A DNA stretch of 64,000 nt. Source: Leptasterias polaris (Eukaryota > Echinodermata > Asteroidea > Forcipulatida > Asteriidae). This document shows, piece by piece, positions 20,912-33,338 of this stretch. Location: contig JAZGTN010000025.1 of assembly GCA_037783415.1 (NCBI GenBank), positions 1,550,001 through 1,614,000 of the forward strand, written 5' to 3'. Every line of letters starts with the position of its first letter. Position 1 is the first letter of the stretch. The translations under genes and the position numbers were made by a program. The notes beneath the pieces are model-generated. The model worked only from the letters and a program-made list of their open reading frames with translations. It ran no database searches and had not been told where the DNA came from.

Positions 20912-22780
20912 TTTCCTTTGCCTAAATAAACGCTGTAAAACTTGTAGGGGCTGGGTGACATGAATTAATTAGGGAGTTTGGTGTGGGAGGGGCTTGGCTC
21001 GGCTGGGGTTGATGTGGGGCGTGCGGTTGGGTGTGGGATGTCCCGTCTTATTAGAAAAACTGTACTTGAAGGCTCCAGGTGTTATAACCTGTAAAGATAA
21101 GCAGGTTTGGCATACAACAAATTAAGTAGTGTAAACAAACTTTCATGTGGACTATTTTTAGTAAAATGTTTCAATTCATCAATACTATTACTACAATGTC
21201 AATAGTTTTTGCTTTTCTCTTCAGCTTTTAGTAAACTAGTATCGTAGGGCGCCCTGTATTCAGGGCGTCCCTGAAATCGAGGTAAATCTTTTACCTCTCT
21301 GCGCGCGATGTAAACAGTCCCTAGATACAATTTTTGTGGTTTGACTTGCCAAGCAAAGAGTCTCCTCTCATTTGACCAAAACTTAGAAACATGTAAGGCT
21401 CCACTGGTTAGTTGCACTTGTAAATGCAAAAAGTTGTGGTATTTTAGGCATTTCTGCAAGGTACAAAAATATGTCATACTGTCGGGGCCATAAAAAAAAA
21501 ATTCCCACCGAAAAAGTTTCATCAAACACTTTTTCAATTCACAATTCACGATGATCAAATCATGTGACTGAACATTCTGCTGAGCATTCTGGGGGAAAAA
21601 ATACAGAGGCTTAAAGAAGCCACGTGCCTTATATCATTTTCTAATAGTCTGGATAATTTTTTTTTTTAACACTCTATCATTTTTGTTATTAATATTGAAA
21701 TTTAAACATCAGCTTTGTGATTCGATTATCACTGTTTATTTATATGCTTTATTATAAATGTTAAGAAACATAAAAAGACACAAAACTAAATAAAAATAAG
21801 ATTTGAAAGCCAAGAATTATTTACATTTTTATTTTTTTTTTAAGTTTTTGAAAAATACCATGGTTATTTTTAAAACTAAATAAAAAATATGTTGAATAAA
21901 ATGAAGAAAACTGTTGGCTATAGAGTCATACACTAAGTCTCACAGAACACTTGTAGTCACTGCAGATGTTTCTTCCACGTATGGCTTCACCCGGACACCA
22001 TACTTTCTTGTTTGCATCGAAAACAGGTCAAACTCAAAACAAATGGGACGCTATTGAAGTCATCGAAGATCGGTGCGTGGTGTGAAAGTTTCAATGTCCA
22101 TCACGTTTTAATATATGTTTGCATATTTCTTATAAACAAAAGAAGGTAATTAGGGCATCAGTTGATTATGGAATATTTTTATTTTTTTTAAATTCAAAGA
22201 AAAAGGCATACTACATCGAAAACCGGACAGGGGAGGATACAAGTACAACACTCAACAACAGGACAGGACTCTACTTCTTACTTGATAACAACTTTTTATG
22301 GATTGAATGATATCACTTTACTTAGGGTGAACAAAATCGGGTCTATTTTATAGAAACAGGTAGTGCTAAGAAGAGACATACCATTCATAAACCTTGGTCA
22401 AATAGCAGATTTACAGTGCGTGATCAGCACTAGCAGGCAGCCGGCAGTGACAGGTCCGTTTTCCACACAACTTCCCGCCCGGCCCCAGTAGTGTAATTTA
22501 CAATTTGGGGTCATTGTTTTTTATATTTCTATGGTGTTTCTTTAACAGCGCCCTCTATTGGCGGTAGAGTGTAGCGAGTAAAACGTGTTTATTTTAGTTG
22601 ACGACCTTAGCAACGCTATGTAAATTGAACGGGTGAATGACTGCCCACAAGATTTGTAGCGACCAACAAATTTCTCGCACAAAACAACAGGAAATTCTCT
22701 AAATTTTAAGTGAGCGTTAAATAGTTTTGGGAGTTTTTTTCGTCAATTGTGCATTGAGGAGCATCAGGGAAACGAAGAAG
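20912..22780. promoter_or_regulatory. Divergent intergenic region between PHOSPHO2 and CFAP210
   Basis: This 1.9-kb stretch separates two genes transcribed away from each other, so both promoters should lie here, along with a possible 5' UTR exon of PHOSPHO2. I see no TATA box placed convincingly and no recognisable ciliogenic X-box. A 34-codon frame at 21981-22085 is noted but unsupported. Confidence 0.45.
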
Positions 22781-25700
22781 ATGGAAGTGAGCGGAGAAAC
22801 TGTGAGATATGGTCGCAGGAAAGGAAAGTCTCGAGGTAAGATGTTCGTGTTCAATGTTCTTTTCTCTGCATGCTGACTGATGGGGTTTAGCGCGCTGTTT
22901 TCCCGTTGTCTTTTCTGGATTCGCTAGGCCATGTTCTGCGTAAAATTGTACTTGCGCATTATTATTTTTTAACAATAAGAAATTTCCATAAATATGTTTA
23001 GTACAGGTTCATGTATTAACAGATATGTTAAAACTTCTAATAAAGTTGTTTTTTATCGAAATTTAAATTTATAAATAAGAATCGAATAACCTTTTATTGT
23101 TCATCTTTGTTTTTTCTTCATTTAAGTTTCATAAACAAAGTAATTAAGTTACTTTAATTAATTATCAGAGTAAGACATTTTGTCTCCCTCATTTAAACAG
23201 CAAATCATTTTTTTTATTTTATAAAATTATATGTCAACAGAAATTTTCTTATCACAAAAGTATATATTTTTTGTTATTTTCAACTAAAGTGCTAAGTTTA
23301 TAGTAAACAACCACCCAAAAATTGCAAAAACAATAGGTGGATTTCACATGACATCATTGTCTTTTTTTCAACGATGGCGGCCAATGCAAGGGGTAAATAC
23401 TAAATCATTTATACTATTGTCGTTGAGTACACACATTATATAATAATAATAATAATAATAATTTATTCATTTATATTGCGCCCATTCCATAAAATGTACA
23501 CAAGCGCATAACAAAAATAATTATACAAAGATTAAAAGCTAACAACTGGTAAAAGTGAGGAAATACAACAATCCATAAAAAAAAGTAAATACAAGACCCT
23601 TACAGGACTTCCCAAATAGTAAAAATGCATTAACATTAAGACAGTAGAAACCAAAATGTATTAGGAGAGGAACAATAAATGCACATTCAGTAAAAAGCTT
23701 CTTTAAAATAGTTTTAATTAAATCAGTGTTTCATTCATAAAGTATTACTGTTCCCTGAAAATATTTGTATTTTGATTACACAGGCTCCACACCACCCATC
23801 GATCCGAACGATAAGACAGCCGGGATGCATGTACCAACTGCCGAGGACCTTCGCCAAGTCACCATCCTCTCCCAGGGCGACTGGAGCCGCATTGCTGCCC
23901 AGCTGGAGAGGAAATCACGGGAGGAGGAAAAGATGCGGGCCAGGCAGGAGGAGAAGAAGCTTCTGCATCAACGTTCCAAAGAGATGGTGAAGAACTGGAG
24001 CAACACAATAGCTGTAAGGAAAATCTCTCGCTCGACATTGTTTTTTCTCCCATCAGTATCACCACTTCGATGAGAAGATTCGTCATCAATGGAAATAGTT
24101 TCTTAATCTCTTTCTTCAACCAGATATACTTTTCTCAATCCTGAATATATTTCGAGATGAGGAAATTCGGACACTTATTAGAATTCAGATTTTGTTTGTT
24201 TGATGTCTAAGGAAAAACTAACATTTTTTTTCTTCAGATGATGTAATAACAGGCCTTGAATTACAAGGAGGCCATGGCCTGTGTTGGTTTAGTCTTGGCC
24301 TTTGTACCCCATCAATACTTTCCCATAGACTTTAAGATTTTCCAATGGAAGTGCCCTTTGCAAAATGAAAATGGCCCTGCCCTGTCAAAGAAAAAATCCT
24401 GGTCCTGTAAGCAAGAACTCATACTCATTGATCTACTTCTCTATTGCTGAGGATACTGTTCCCGAAACTCAATGAATACATAACTCCAGGGGCTTCAAGA
24501 TCCCTTTATCAGCAGTGACTCTCACCTCTTTATATTTCTCTTGATTTCGAAAGTTACAAACTTTGTACATTGTTCAGAAAGTAATGTGTAGCTGTTGTTG
24601 TCTTCTTAAACAGGGTCAGCGTCTGAAGAAGTTGGAAGCTCGAGCAATCCGAGAGGAGAAGGAGGAGGCGGAGAGAGTTCAGGTTGATATAGGAGAGGCT
24701 AAGTTCCAAGCCCAACGTAGGAAAGAAGCCATTGAGAAGGCCAAGACACTACAGTACTACCAGACAGACAGGGTGAAAGGATTTCATGTGAGTACAAAAA
24801 GAACCAGGTACTGCTAATTTCCTTAGAGGGTGTGTACAACATTGGTAAGATTGAAAATATAAACCATCACAGATTTACACATAACTTACATGGTATAAAG
24901 GTGGTCATTGTGGAAAACTTCCCTTGAAACAGTTTTGCTTGAAATGCCATAGTTTTGGGGAAATGAGTAAAACAAAAGTCTTTATCTTGCAGGATCAAAT
25001 CCGAAAAAAGAAAGAAAAGTTAAATCATACAATGGGGTTTTTCACTGTTTTCTCAGAAGACCGATTGAGCTTAAACTTTCACAGGTCTTTGGCAATTACC
25101 AATGTTGTACACGCCCTAATTAAGTGGTCGTTTCGTCATGATCAAAGCAGGCCCTTGTGGCTGTACATGGATTTGTGAACTCAAACCCAGTTACTTCAAG
25201 CACGCGCACCCTCCATAGATACGAGGGGACGACAAGGTCTTAACTAGGGGGCCTAAGTTTGTAATGTCTGTCTGTAGATTTTTGTTTCTGCTTGCGATGA
25301 GGCCTTGAGCAGAATTTAAACATATTTGCCCTTAGCCTAAAAGCTAATTTTATTGTATGCTAAGAAATATAATATCTTTACAAGCAATTTGACTGTTAAA
25401 GGCATTGTATACTTTTGGTAACAGCTCAAAATCAGTGTCCACATTTTGTGTGATTCAACATATGCATGAATAAACAAACCTATGAAAGTTTGAGCTCAAT
25501 TGGTCATCGAGGTCACAAGAAAATAGTGAAAAGAGACCTTATGTGTTTTCTGTTTTTCAAACATCCAGTTTATTATCGCGCGCGATAAAAACTATTGTTT
25601 TACTCATTTCTCAGAAACGATAGCATTTTAGGCAGAAATATTTTAAGGAACCCTTTCTACCATTACTTACTTTAAATCATGTAAGTTTTGTGTGAATCTG

Positions 25701-28700
25701 TGAACATTTGTGTTTTTCGATCTTACCAATAGTGTACAGGGCCTTTAAGTTTCAGACCATGGCATGGGCAAACAGTAGCCACATGAGGCATCTCAGTGCA
25801 AAGGAGGCACTTGTAAGGGGACAATGCCATAAAAGTTTTAAAACAAGAATGTATAGACGATGTGACCTCTGTTTACATTCAAACCGCCCTCTGTTGACAA
25901 GGCTGTTGTCCAAGTCATGTTCCGACGGGCAAAAAGACGCGTAGTCATGGTAATATTGCGTGTACTTTCTAGCTGGCTGTCAAGTACACAAAGGTTTTGC
26001 CCGGCGACATGCGCGCGCATCATGTTATGATTTTCAAATGACGTCAGAGGTCACATCGTCTATAGCTAAGCAAAAACCTAACAGGACACCAGTCACAAAT
26101 AATGTTATTTAGATGGGCGCACCACACTAAATAGGCCAACACTCATGCGCCAAGCTACTTATCATAATTTGTAAACCCACAGTATATTTTGAATTATAAC
26201 GTTTTGGGGGTCATGCAATTAATAGATTGTGTAAATATAAAAATCTGTCACAACCTGTGGGTTCTGTGCTTCAACTTTTGAGGATACTTGATAAATTTAG
26301 GCATTAAAGTTGGCCCTATTTGACCAGGGAAGTGGAGAAGTGCTTCACGAAAACTGGCAGCAAGTCGGTTTTGGGAAAAAACACATTTTTGTGGGGGTTT
26401 TTTCTGGGGTATTTAGCGAATTCTAAACGGCTGACCTGCCAAAAATTTAAAAGAATTCTGAAGTTCAGTCGACCGAAAATATGTTTGATTGGTTTTTAAG
26501 AGGCTGAGAGACTTACACGATTGTTTGAGTATTTTTGAATATTTATCATTTAGCATTGGTTCCTATGGGAGTTTATTTAGTGTGGTGCAACCACATAGGA
26601 TTTTGATTGGTAACCAGTGTCTGCTAAGCAAGATGTTTAAAGGGTGCTCAGCAAATTGATACGATGATCTGTTGTACTCTTTTGCAGGGCGCTCTGCTTC
26701 TGACTGAAGTCTTGAAGGAACGCGAAGCTCAGATCAATCTGAAGAATCATAAAGATGCCGCCATGGCCGAAAAGGATAAGGATCTCTTGGCCCGATACCA
26801 GAGGGAACTGGAAGAAGATATTCTAGAGGATCACAAGAAAGCGGTCAAATCGCTCAAAGAAAGGAAGCAAGTGGCTGAGTTCCAAATTAAGCAGTGAGTG
26901 CCCTTATTCTCTTTTATTTAATTATTATTTTACTCTTTAAACTGGCAAAACAACTTAAAGGGTATATATAATTATTACAAAATAAAACCTTGACTGAGAA
27001 AATAAAAGTATGTACAAATTGACAAAAATTTTATAAAATACCAAGCCAGTGAGTGGCAAGGAGGAACAGGTTACCAGCACCTCAAACCTGCTCCTCTTTT
27101 CAAGAAAGGCTCGATATAATTGTTCACGTGTATCACTTTGCTCTCTAAAACACTCTGTATTCTGTCGATATTGTGCTTGTGTGAACCAGTTTTGAGATGC
27201 AGAATCTACAAGCTTTAACCCTCCTATTACACTGGTACCACAGACTGCCACAAAGTACCATACCTTCCAGGCTAGCATTGGGTGCATGGGTTTCTTCTGT
27301 TTGTACAGCTAGCACTGGTACCACAGACTGCCACAAAGTACCATACCATCCAGGCTAGCATTGGGTGCATGGGTTTCTTCTGTTTGTACAGCTAGCACTG
27401 GTACCACAGACTGCCACAAAGTACCACACCTTCCAGGCTAGCATTGGGTGCATGGGTTTCTTCTGTTTGTACAGCTAGCACTGGTACCACAGACTGCCAC
27501 AAAGTACCATACCTTCCAGGCTAGCATTGGGTGCATGTTTTCTTCTGTTTGTACAGCTAGCACTGGTACCACAGACTGCCACTAAGTACCACACCTTCCA
27601 GGCTAGCATTGGGTGCATGGGTTTCTTCTGTTTGTACAGCTAGCACTGGTACCACAGACTACCACAAAGTACCACACCTTCCAAGCTAGCATTGGGTGCA
27701 TGGGTTTCTTCTGTTTGTACAGCAAGCACTGGTAACACAGACTACCACAAAGTACCACACCTTCCAGGCTAGCATTGGGTGCATGGGTTTCTTCTGTTTG
27801 TACAGCTAGCACTGGTACCACAGACAGCCACAAAGTACCATACCTTTCAGGCTAGCATTGGGTGCATGGGTTTCTTCTGTTTGTACAGCTAGCACTGGTA
27901 CCACAGACTGCCACAAAGTACCACCTTCCAGGCTAGCATTGGGTGCATGGGTTTCTTCTGTTTGCACAGCTAGCACTGGTACCACAGACTGCCACAAAGT
28001 ACCATACCTTCCAGGCTAGCATTGGGTGCATGTTTTCTTCTGTTTGTACAGCTAGCACTGGTACCATCAGACTGCCACAAAGTACCACACCTTCCAGGCT
28101 AGCATTGGGTGCATGGGTTTCTTCTGTTTGTACAGCTAGCACTGGTACCACAGACTGCCACAAAGTACCACACCTTCCAAGCTAGCATTGGGTGCATGGG
28201 TTTCTTCTGTTTGTACAGCTAGCACTGGTACCACAGACTGCCACAAAGTACCATACCTTCCAGGCTAGCATTGGGTGCATGGGTTTCTTCTGTTTGTACA
28301 GCTAGCACTGGTACACAGACTGCCACAAAGTACCACACCTTCCAGGCTAGCATTGGGTGCATGGGTTTCTTCTGTTTGCACAGCTAGCACTGGTACCACA
28401 GACTGCCACAAAGTACCATACCTTCCAGGCTAGCATTGGGTGCATGGGTTTCTTCTGTTTGTACAGCTAGCACTGGTACCACAGACTGCCACAAAGTACC
28501 ATACCTTCCAGGCTAGCATTGGGTGCATGGGTTTCTTCTGTTTGTACAGCTAGCACTGGTACCACAGACTGCCACTAAGTACCATACCTTCCAGGCTAGC
28601 ATTGTGTGCATGGGTTTCTTCTGTTTGCACAGCTAGCACTGGTACCACAGACTGCCACAAAGTACCATACCTTCCAGGCTAGCATTGGGTGCATGGGTTT

Positions 28701-30851
28701 CTTCTGTTTGTACAGCTAGCACTGGTACCACAGACTGCCACTAAGTACCATACCTTCCAGGCTAGCATTGGGTGCATGGGTTTCTTCTGTTTGTACAGCT
28801 AGCACTGGTACCACAGACTGCCACAAAGTACCATACCTTTCAGGCTAGCATTGTGTGCATGGGTTTCTTCTGTTTGTACAGCTGGTATTATGTGGAAACC
28901 CCATGGCTTGTGTACTGTGGACTCGATCTCCACAGTCTCCTTAGGTATTTTATGGCAAGAGCCAAGGTTTTAGCCAGGATTTGGTAAAAGGGTGTCCAAA
29001 TCTGCTGGAAATTTAAAAGCTGGGTGTCCAAATTGTTCACTTACAATACATTTACATGTAAATGACAGATGAAACAGGGTGTCCAAATTTAAAACAGGGT
29101 GTCCAAAAGACACCCAGACACCCCTCTGGCTAACACTATGGCAAGAGCCAGTTGGGCAGGAGAGTGCACCGATATTAAAAGGGCCATGCCTTCCAGGCTA
29201 GCATTGGGTTCATGGATTTCTTCTGTTTGTATGACTGGTGGAATTTTGTGGCAAGGGCCACTTTGACAGAAGAGAATAATGCAGATAGTAATAAGGTTTT
29301 AATGAATAAGATTTGGTAACATTTTCCAGTGAGTTGAAACCATTCATTAAAAACCATTCATCTGCATGGGTTGTGTATGGTGAAACAACAACAACGGCTT
29401 GAGTAGTTTGTCAACTTGCAATACCTCGGGGAGCTAATATCAACTGTACCCCCCAAACCATTTTGTATGTGGACATAAATGCAATCTATCTGTTTATCTT
29501 AGGTGTCTAATTGCATTTGTACCATGTAGATGCATTCATCATGTAATAATTGCAGGCATATTGGCTGTTAAATTTTACCAATACACGATGAATCTTTTCT
29601 CTCCAGGATCGAGAAACATATCGCCGAAGGAGAAAGAGAAGTCATCGAGGATGTCCACGAGGGAGAGGATCTCAAACAACAGGTGATTCACTACGAAGCA
29701 GAGAAGGCTAAGATCGAGGGGATCCGCAAGCGGGAGAAGATCGACCTGATGAACGCCCATAAACAGACTGTGGCCAACAGGGACCTGATCCGAGCTGCCG
29801 AGTTGCAGAAGGAAGAGGAGGAGGAAGAGGAGATCCGCATCTTCGCCGCCGCCAAGAAGAAGATGACCAAACTGAGGAAGGAGCGAGAGCAGACACTGTG
29901 GCAGTAAGTACAAGATTCTCTGTATGCCTAATTGACCATGGCCCAATTTCATAGATTTGCTTTCTTGAAGCACAAACTAGCTAAGCACAGAAATAATCTT
30001 GGACCAATTTGTTTTACACTAAAAATGGAGCAGACTGTTTTATCCTTCCGACAGCGGAATGGTTACAGATTGGATTTGAAAATTTTCCAAGAAGCAATTT
30101 GGTTTAATTTAAGTCACTTTCTGTTTTTAACAGGCAAAAACAAGATAATGTGAACAAGATGGTCAACAAGCTTGACGGTCAACTCAAGATGAAGATGGAT
30201 GATGAAGATGACCGCATCGCAAAGGCTGTCGAGGAGCGCGAGGCTGCCCGGGATAAAGAAGCCATGGAGAAAGAACAGAAGCTAGAGCAGAACCTGCAAG
30301 AAGAAGCTGAGAACAGGATGCTGCAGATGAAGCAGCGAGAGCAACTTGAACGGGAGGAGAAGAGGCGTGAGCTTGAATCCCTCTACACCAAGATGGAGGC
30401 TGATAAGCTCTTTGCCATCAAACAGCAAGAGAAGTACCACCAGACGAGAAGCGGAAAGGTGAAACTGGCCAAGTTTCACATCAAACAGGTCTCCGAGAGG
30501 CAGGATCTAGAAGTCAAGGAGCAGCAGGAGAAACTCGAGATGGACAAGAAGAACTTGGAGCTGCTCACCATGGAGGAGCAACAGTTCCAAGAATATGCCA
30601 AGAAGGTTATCAACCACTGTGAGGAGGGCGAGAGAAATACCTACCCACTGCGGAAGGCAGCGAGGGAGGGCCATGGGGGTGGGCTGGGGCCCGTCTTTGA
30701 AGGTAAAGGGGGTATCCGTCCAAGTTACCTGGTGAATGACCACACTGACGTGGAGTTGCCCCACTACCAGAGGAACAGCACAGATAACGTGAAGTACTCC
30801 CATACAGGAAATACTGGTAAAACCTCAAAGAGGCTTGGATTTGTGTGGTAG
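22781..30851 (+). CDS. CFAP210: CFAP210 (CCDC173), ciliary doublet microtubule inner protein
   Basis: Exons: 22781-22835, 23784-24013, 24614-24787, 26688-26893, 29607-29903, 30134-30851. All are GT-AG and phases close to give 559 residues, near the 550 or so of vertebrate CFAP210. The N-terminus reads VRYGRRKGKSRG, followed by LRQVTILSQGDWSRI, and the rest is almost continuous charged coiled coil. The segment VKGFHGALLLTEVLKEREAQI (central, exons 3-4) is the family signature of the trichohyalin-plectin-homology group, and the C-terminus ends RLGFVW. Family members line the inside of axonemal doublets and stabilise motile cilia and sperm tails. CFAP45, CFAP53 and MNS1 are related alternatives but fit less well. 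Intron 4 carries a large minisatellite. Confidence 0.88.
23439..23640 (-). repeat. (ATA)n microsatellite ending a retroelement tail
   Basis: About eight ATA units abut tttattcatttatattgcgcccattcc. Read on the minus strand this is a gcgcaatataaatgaataaa tail ending in (TAT)n, as in other LINE or SINE 3' ends of the window (compare 61195-61265). It lies in CFAP210 intron 1. Confidence 0.5.
24250..24407. mobile_element. Short TIR element, 'aattccaggcc' family
   Basis: This roughly 155-bp family has inverted aattccaggcc-type ends and internal landmarks ccatagactttaagattttcc and ggccatggcctctgt. Further copies are at 36508-36672, 37965-38096, 48366-48535, 55302-55459 and 57425-57582, in both orientations. 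There is no coding capacity. Confidence 0.6.
25400..25744. mobile_element. piggyBac-type MITE with TTAA target duplication (copy 3)
   Basis: The inverted ends AGGCATTGTATAC and GTGTACAGGGCCT are flanked by TTAA at 25396-25399 and 25745-25748. The 345-bp core shares cacatatgcatgaataaacaaac-like sequence with the 3.9 and 6.6 kb copies and holds a TCGCGCGCGA palindrome. Confidence 0.75.
25852..26064. mobile_element. TIR element, possible mariner-type (TA) MITE
   Basis: Twenty-base perfectly inverted ends, TATAGACGATGTGACCTCTG and its complement, bound 213 bp. If the outer TA is the target duplication, this is a Tc1/mariner-like MITE. It lies in CFAP210 intron 3. Confidence 0.65.
26119..26588. 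mobile_element. TIR element nested in a foldback copy
   Basis: Inverted ends GCACCACACTAAATA and TTTAGTGTGGTGC bound about 470 bp. The flanks (caaaaacctaacaggacacc on the left, ggtaaccagtgtctgctaagc on the right) look like the two halves of an older foldback element. Confidence 0.5.
27215..28890. repeat. 83-bp minisatellite, about 20 copies, in CFAP210 intron 4
   Basis: Units of 83 bp repeat head to tail; two clear landmarks (gctagcattgggtgcatgg at 27271 and 27354) are 83 bases apart. Each unit contains two NheI-like gctagca sites and a KpnI-like ggtacc site. Differences between units are few (for example ttgtaca or ttgcaca, accatacc or accacacc, and small deletions near 27537, 27923 and 28040). 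A diverged relic sits at 29186-29232. Because 83 is not a multiple of three, all three frames appear in turn and give spurious reading frames. Confidence 0.92.
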
Positions 30852-31026
30852 AATGTGCCTTGTCAGAATCTGTTAATAAGTTTGTGTACAAAAAAACCTT
30901 AAAACAAGTCACATTGTTACCTTTCCAAACCTGTTTTGATGTGCTACTTGAATTTCCCTTGATGACAAGGCAATATGATTAAAATGGAATCATCCTTTTT
31001 ACTTTTGCCGAGTTAATCAAAGTACC

Positions 31027-31245
31027 GGGCCCAATTTTAGAGAGCTATTGAAGCAGACAATATTGTTTAAAAATGTTTCTCTGCTCAACAAGTGTACGCG
31101 TCTAAACCAGTCGCAAATAATAGATGCAGTATCACACACATATTTAGCTGGTAACCTCCTTTTCTGCTCAGCAATTTTTTACTTTTTTGCTGAGCTTTGC
31201 TGAGCAAATGTGTGTCGTTAAGTAGCTCTATGAAATTGGCCCGAA
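31027..31245. mobile_element. Foldback element of the 'gggcccaatttcatag' family
   Basis: The ends gggcccaattttagagagct and agctctatgaaattggccc are inverted. The core includes the gctggtaacctcc block seen in sister copies. Confidence 0.65.
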
Positions 31246-32835
31246 GCCCCTCAAAATGTAAAGTTGCCGTAATTTGAGATCTTAACTTTTATGAGCTCAG
31301 TTGCAAGGAGGTTTGAATGAGAGATGTAAACACATCACATCAATTTGAGAAGAGCGCCCTCGGCTGTAGGTCAAAAGAAGGTTGCTCATTGGCCCATCCT
31401 TTGCAGCTCACTAGATGTGCATTTTCATTGTTTCATTATAAGTTTTACCTCTAAGATGGCAGTGTGATGACATCAATATAAGGCCCATTGTTTCAACAAA
31501 AGTTATTAAAAGCTAAACCTTACAGCTTCCATTAGTGTTAAACTTTTAACTTTTGCAAATAGCTAATAACGTTTGATTTCGTTGGTGCAAGGCCAGATCT
31601 CAGAGAGATACCTGAGCAAATAAATGTTGCTTATTGGCAGATTTTATCTGCTAAGCATCAATGAGCAGGGAATTAGTTGCAAATAATCAACATGACATCA
31701 ATTTGGTTGGTTACCTATTCCTGAGATTACCTATAAAGCGAGATTTTTTAAATTTCCAGATTTAATTCCGTCCATTGTTCAGCATAATCTTAGTGTAAAT
31801 ACATGGGGTTTTTTAAGACCATTTTTGTAAATAAAATTCTTGTTAATGGTTTATAACTAATTAATTTCAATTCCAGAAATATTGCATTTACAATAATAAT
31901 TTTTCTATCTACATGTACATTACCCATTCAAAACATTTTCACCAATATTTATCTTTAAATATTTTATTTAACATAGTGTAAAACGGTGCATAATTATTAA
32001 TATTCCACCTGTTAATTTTTAATTTTTTTTTGCACAATTTGTTGAAAATCAACTGATCTTACCACGTTTGGATTAAGTTCTATTCATTAAAATTTTGAGG
32101 TACAATAGAAAATATTTGGTGACATTGACAATTCTGGAAACACAAAACCACTTTTCTTTGTTCTAAATTTATTGTAAAATATATTTTATTTGATGATTAC
32201 AGCTGGTTCAGAAAAAACCCATAAATATTCAAAAATAATTAATGAAAACATTTTGGTGTTTTATTTCAAATTTCCTTAAATTCTTACAAATAGAAAATTG
32301 ACAACAAAACTTGTACCGATGAAGAGTCTGCCAATTAAAAAAATAATAATAATTGTGTAATATTTCTGACCTTTGACCTGCTCAGAATAGACCGTACGAA
32401 AAGAGTGAACTTGTACATTCCAGGGCATTTCCTGGCAGGTCACATGGTCTTTAACATGCGATGGAAACACGATTGTGTTCATCAACAGTCCCCAACATAT
32501 GCACGGTCCACACATCTAAATATTTGGAATAATAATTGTGCGTTGTCCTGAGTATGCGTGTGGGTGTTCACTCAGCGCTTATTATTTATGAAGATAAATG
32601 CAGACAAGGTGAAAGAATATTTTAGGTAAAATTCAATAAGACAGGATCTTAAACCAAAGTGAAATTTCAGAAGACAATTTGGTTCCACGGTAAACAAATG
32701 TGCCTTCTTTTATATAAAAATGGTATGGCTGCTAAAGTTAAAAACAACATGATTGTACTATCTATAAATATTGCATGATGAATACATGTATTGAAGTTGT
32801 ATAAAATAACAGTTTTTTCCTTAACAGAAAAAAAC

Positions 32836-32986
32836 CCACTAAATAAGTACAAAGGTGGATCAAATTGCAGCATTCAAAACCTATCCATTTACCATACTGT
32901 ACAAAAAAAACCACTAAATAAGTACAAAGGTGGATCAAATTGCAGCATTCAAAACCTATCCATTTACCATACTGTACAATTTTTTC
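32836..32986. repeat. Tandem duplication of about 76 bp
   Basis: Two copies running from ccactaaataagtacaaagg to ccatactgtaca lie head to tail and are essentially identical. Only the A-run at the junction differs. Confidence 0.85.
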
Positions 32987-33155
32987 AGGTACTAAGCTTA
33001 CAACATACTGTAAAAACCACAAACAATTATTTTGTATAAAATGATCTGTTTAATTGAATAATGTATATACAGAACAACAGAGGGCGCTATATGAAAGTTT
33101 TGTGAATCTATAAGCCCTTAAAAAACATATACTAGCTTAGGACCATTTAGACTTG

Positions 33156-33338
33156 TTTGTCGCGATGATAGCGTTCCGACTCTCTCCCAAATTCTTGCAA
33201 CACTGCAGGGCAATGTTCTGGCGCCCCCGCGAGACTACTGCCTCATTTGGGGAGTAGCAGTCGGAAGCCAGCAGCCTCTTGCGAGAGCAGTCTTCGATCG
33301 CAAAGAGCCGAGTGTATTATGCTATCACCGCGACAAAC
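33156..33338. mobile_element. Short TIR element
   Basis: TTTGTCGCGATGATAGC on the left is mirrored by GCTATCACCGCGACAAA on the right, with a GC-rich core. A target duplication was not established. Confidence 0.5.

Noticed and set aside
21981..22085. A 34-codon frame (starts MASPGHHTFLF) upstream of CFAP210
   Set aside because: It has no recognised homologue, no clear splice partner and is short enough to occur by chance.
27603..28185. Repeated VVPVLAVQTEETHAPNASLEG-type frames
   Set aside because: They are shadows of the 83-bp minisatellite. Frames change each unit and no start or splice context supports a gene.
27215..28890. A CRISPR-like array
   Set aside because: The tandem units have no unique spacers between repeats and the locus is an intron of a eukaryotic gene.
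29575..29973. Leu-rich minus-strand frame opposite CFAP210 exon 5
   Set aside because: It is the antisense shadow of a Glu/Lys-rich coiled-coil exon with matching splice sites on the plus strand.
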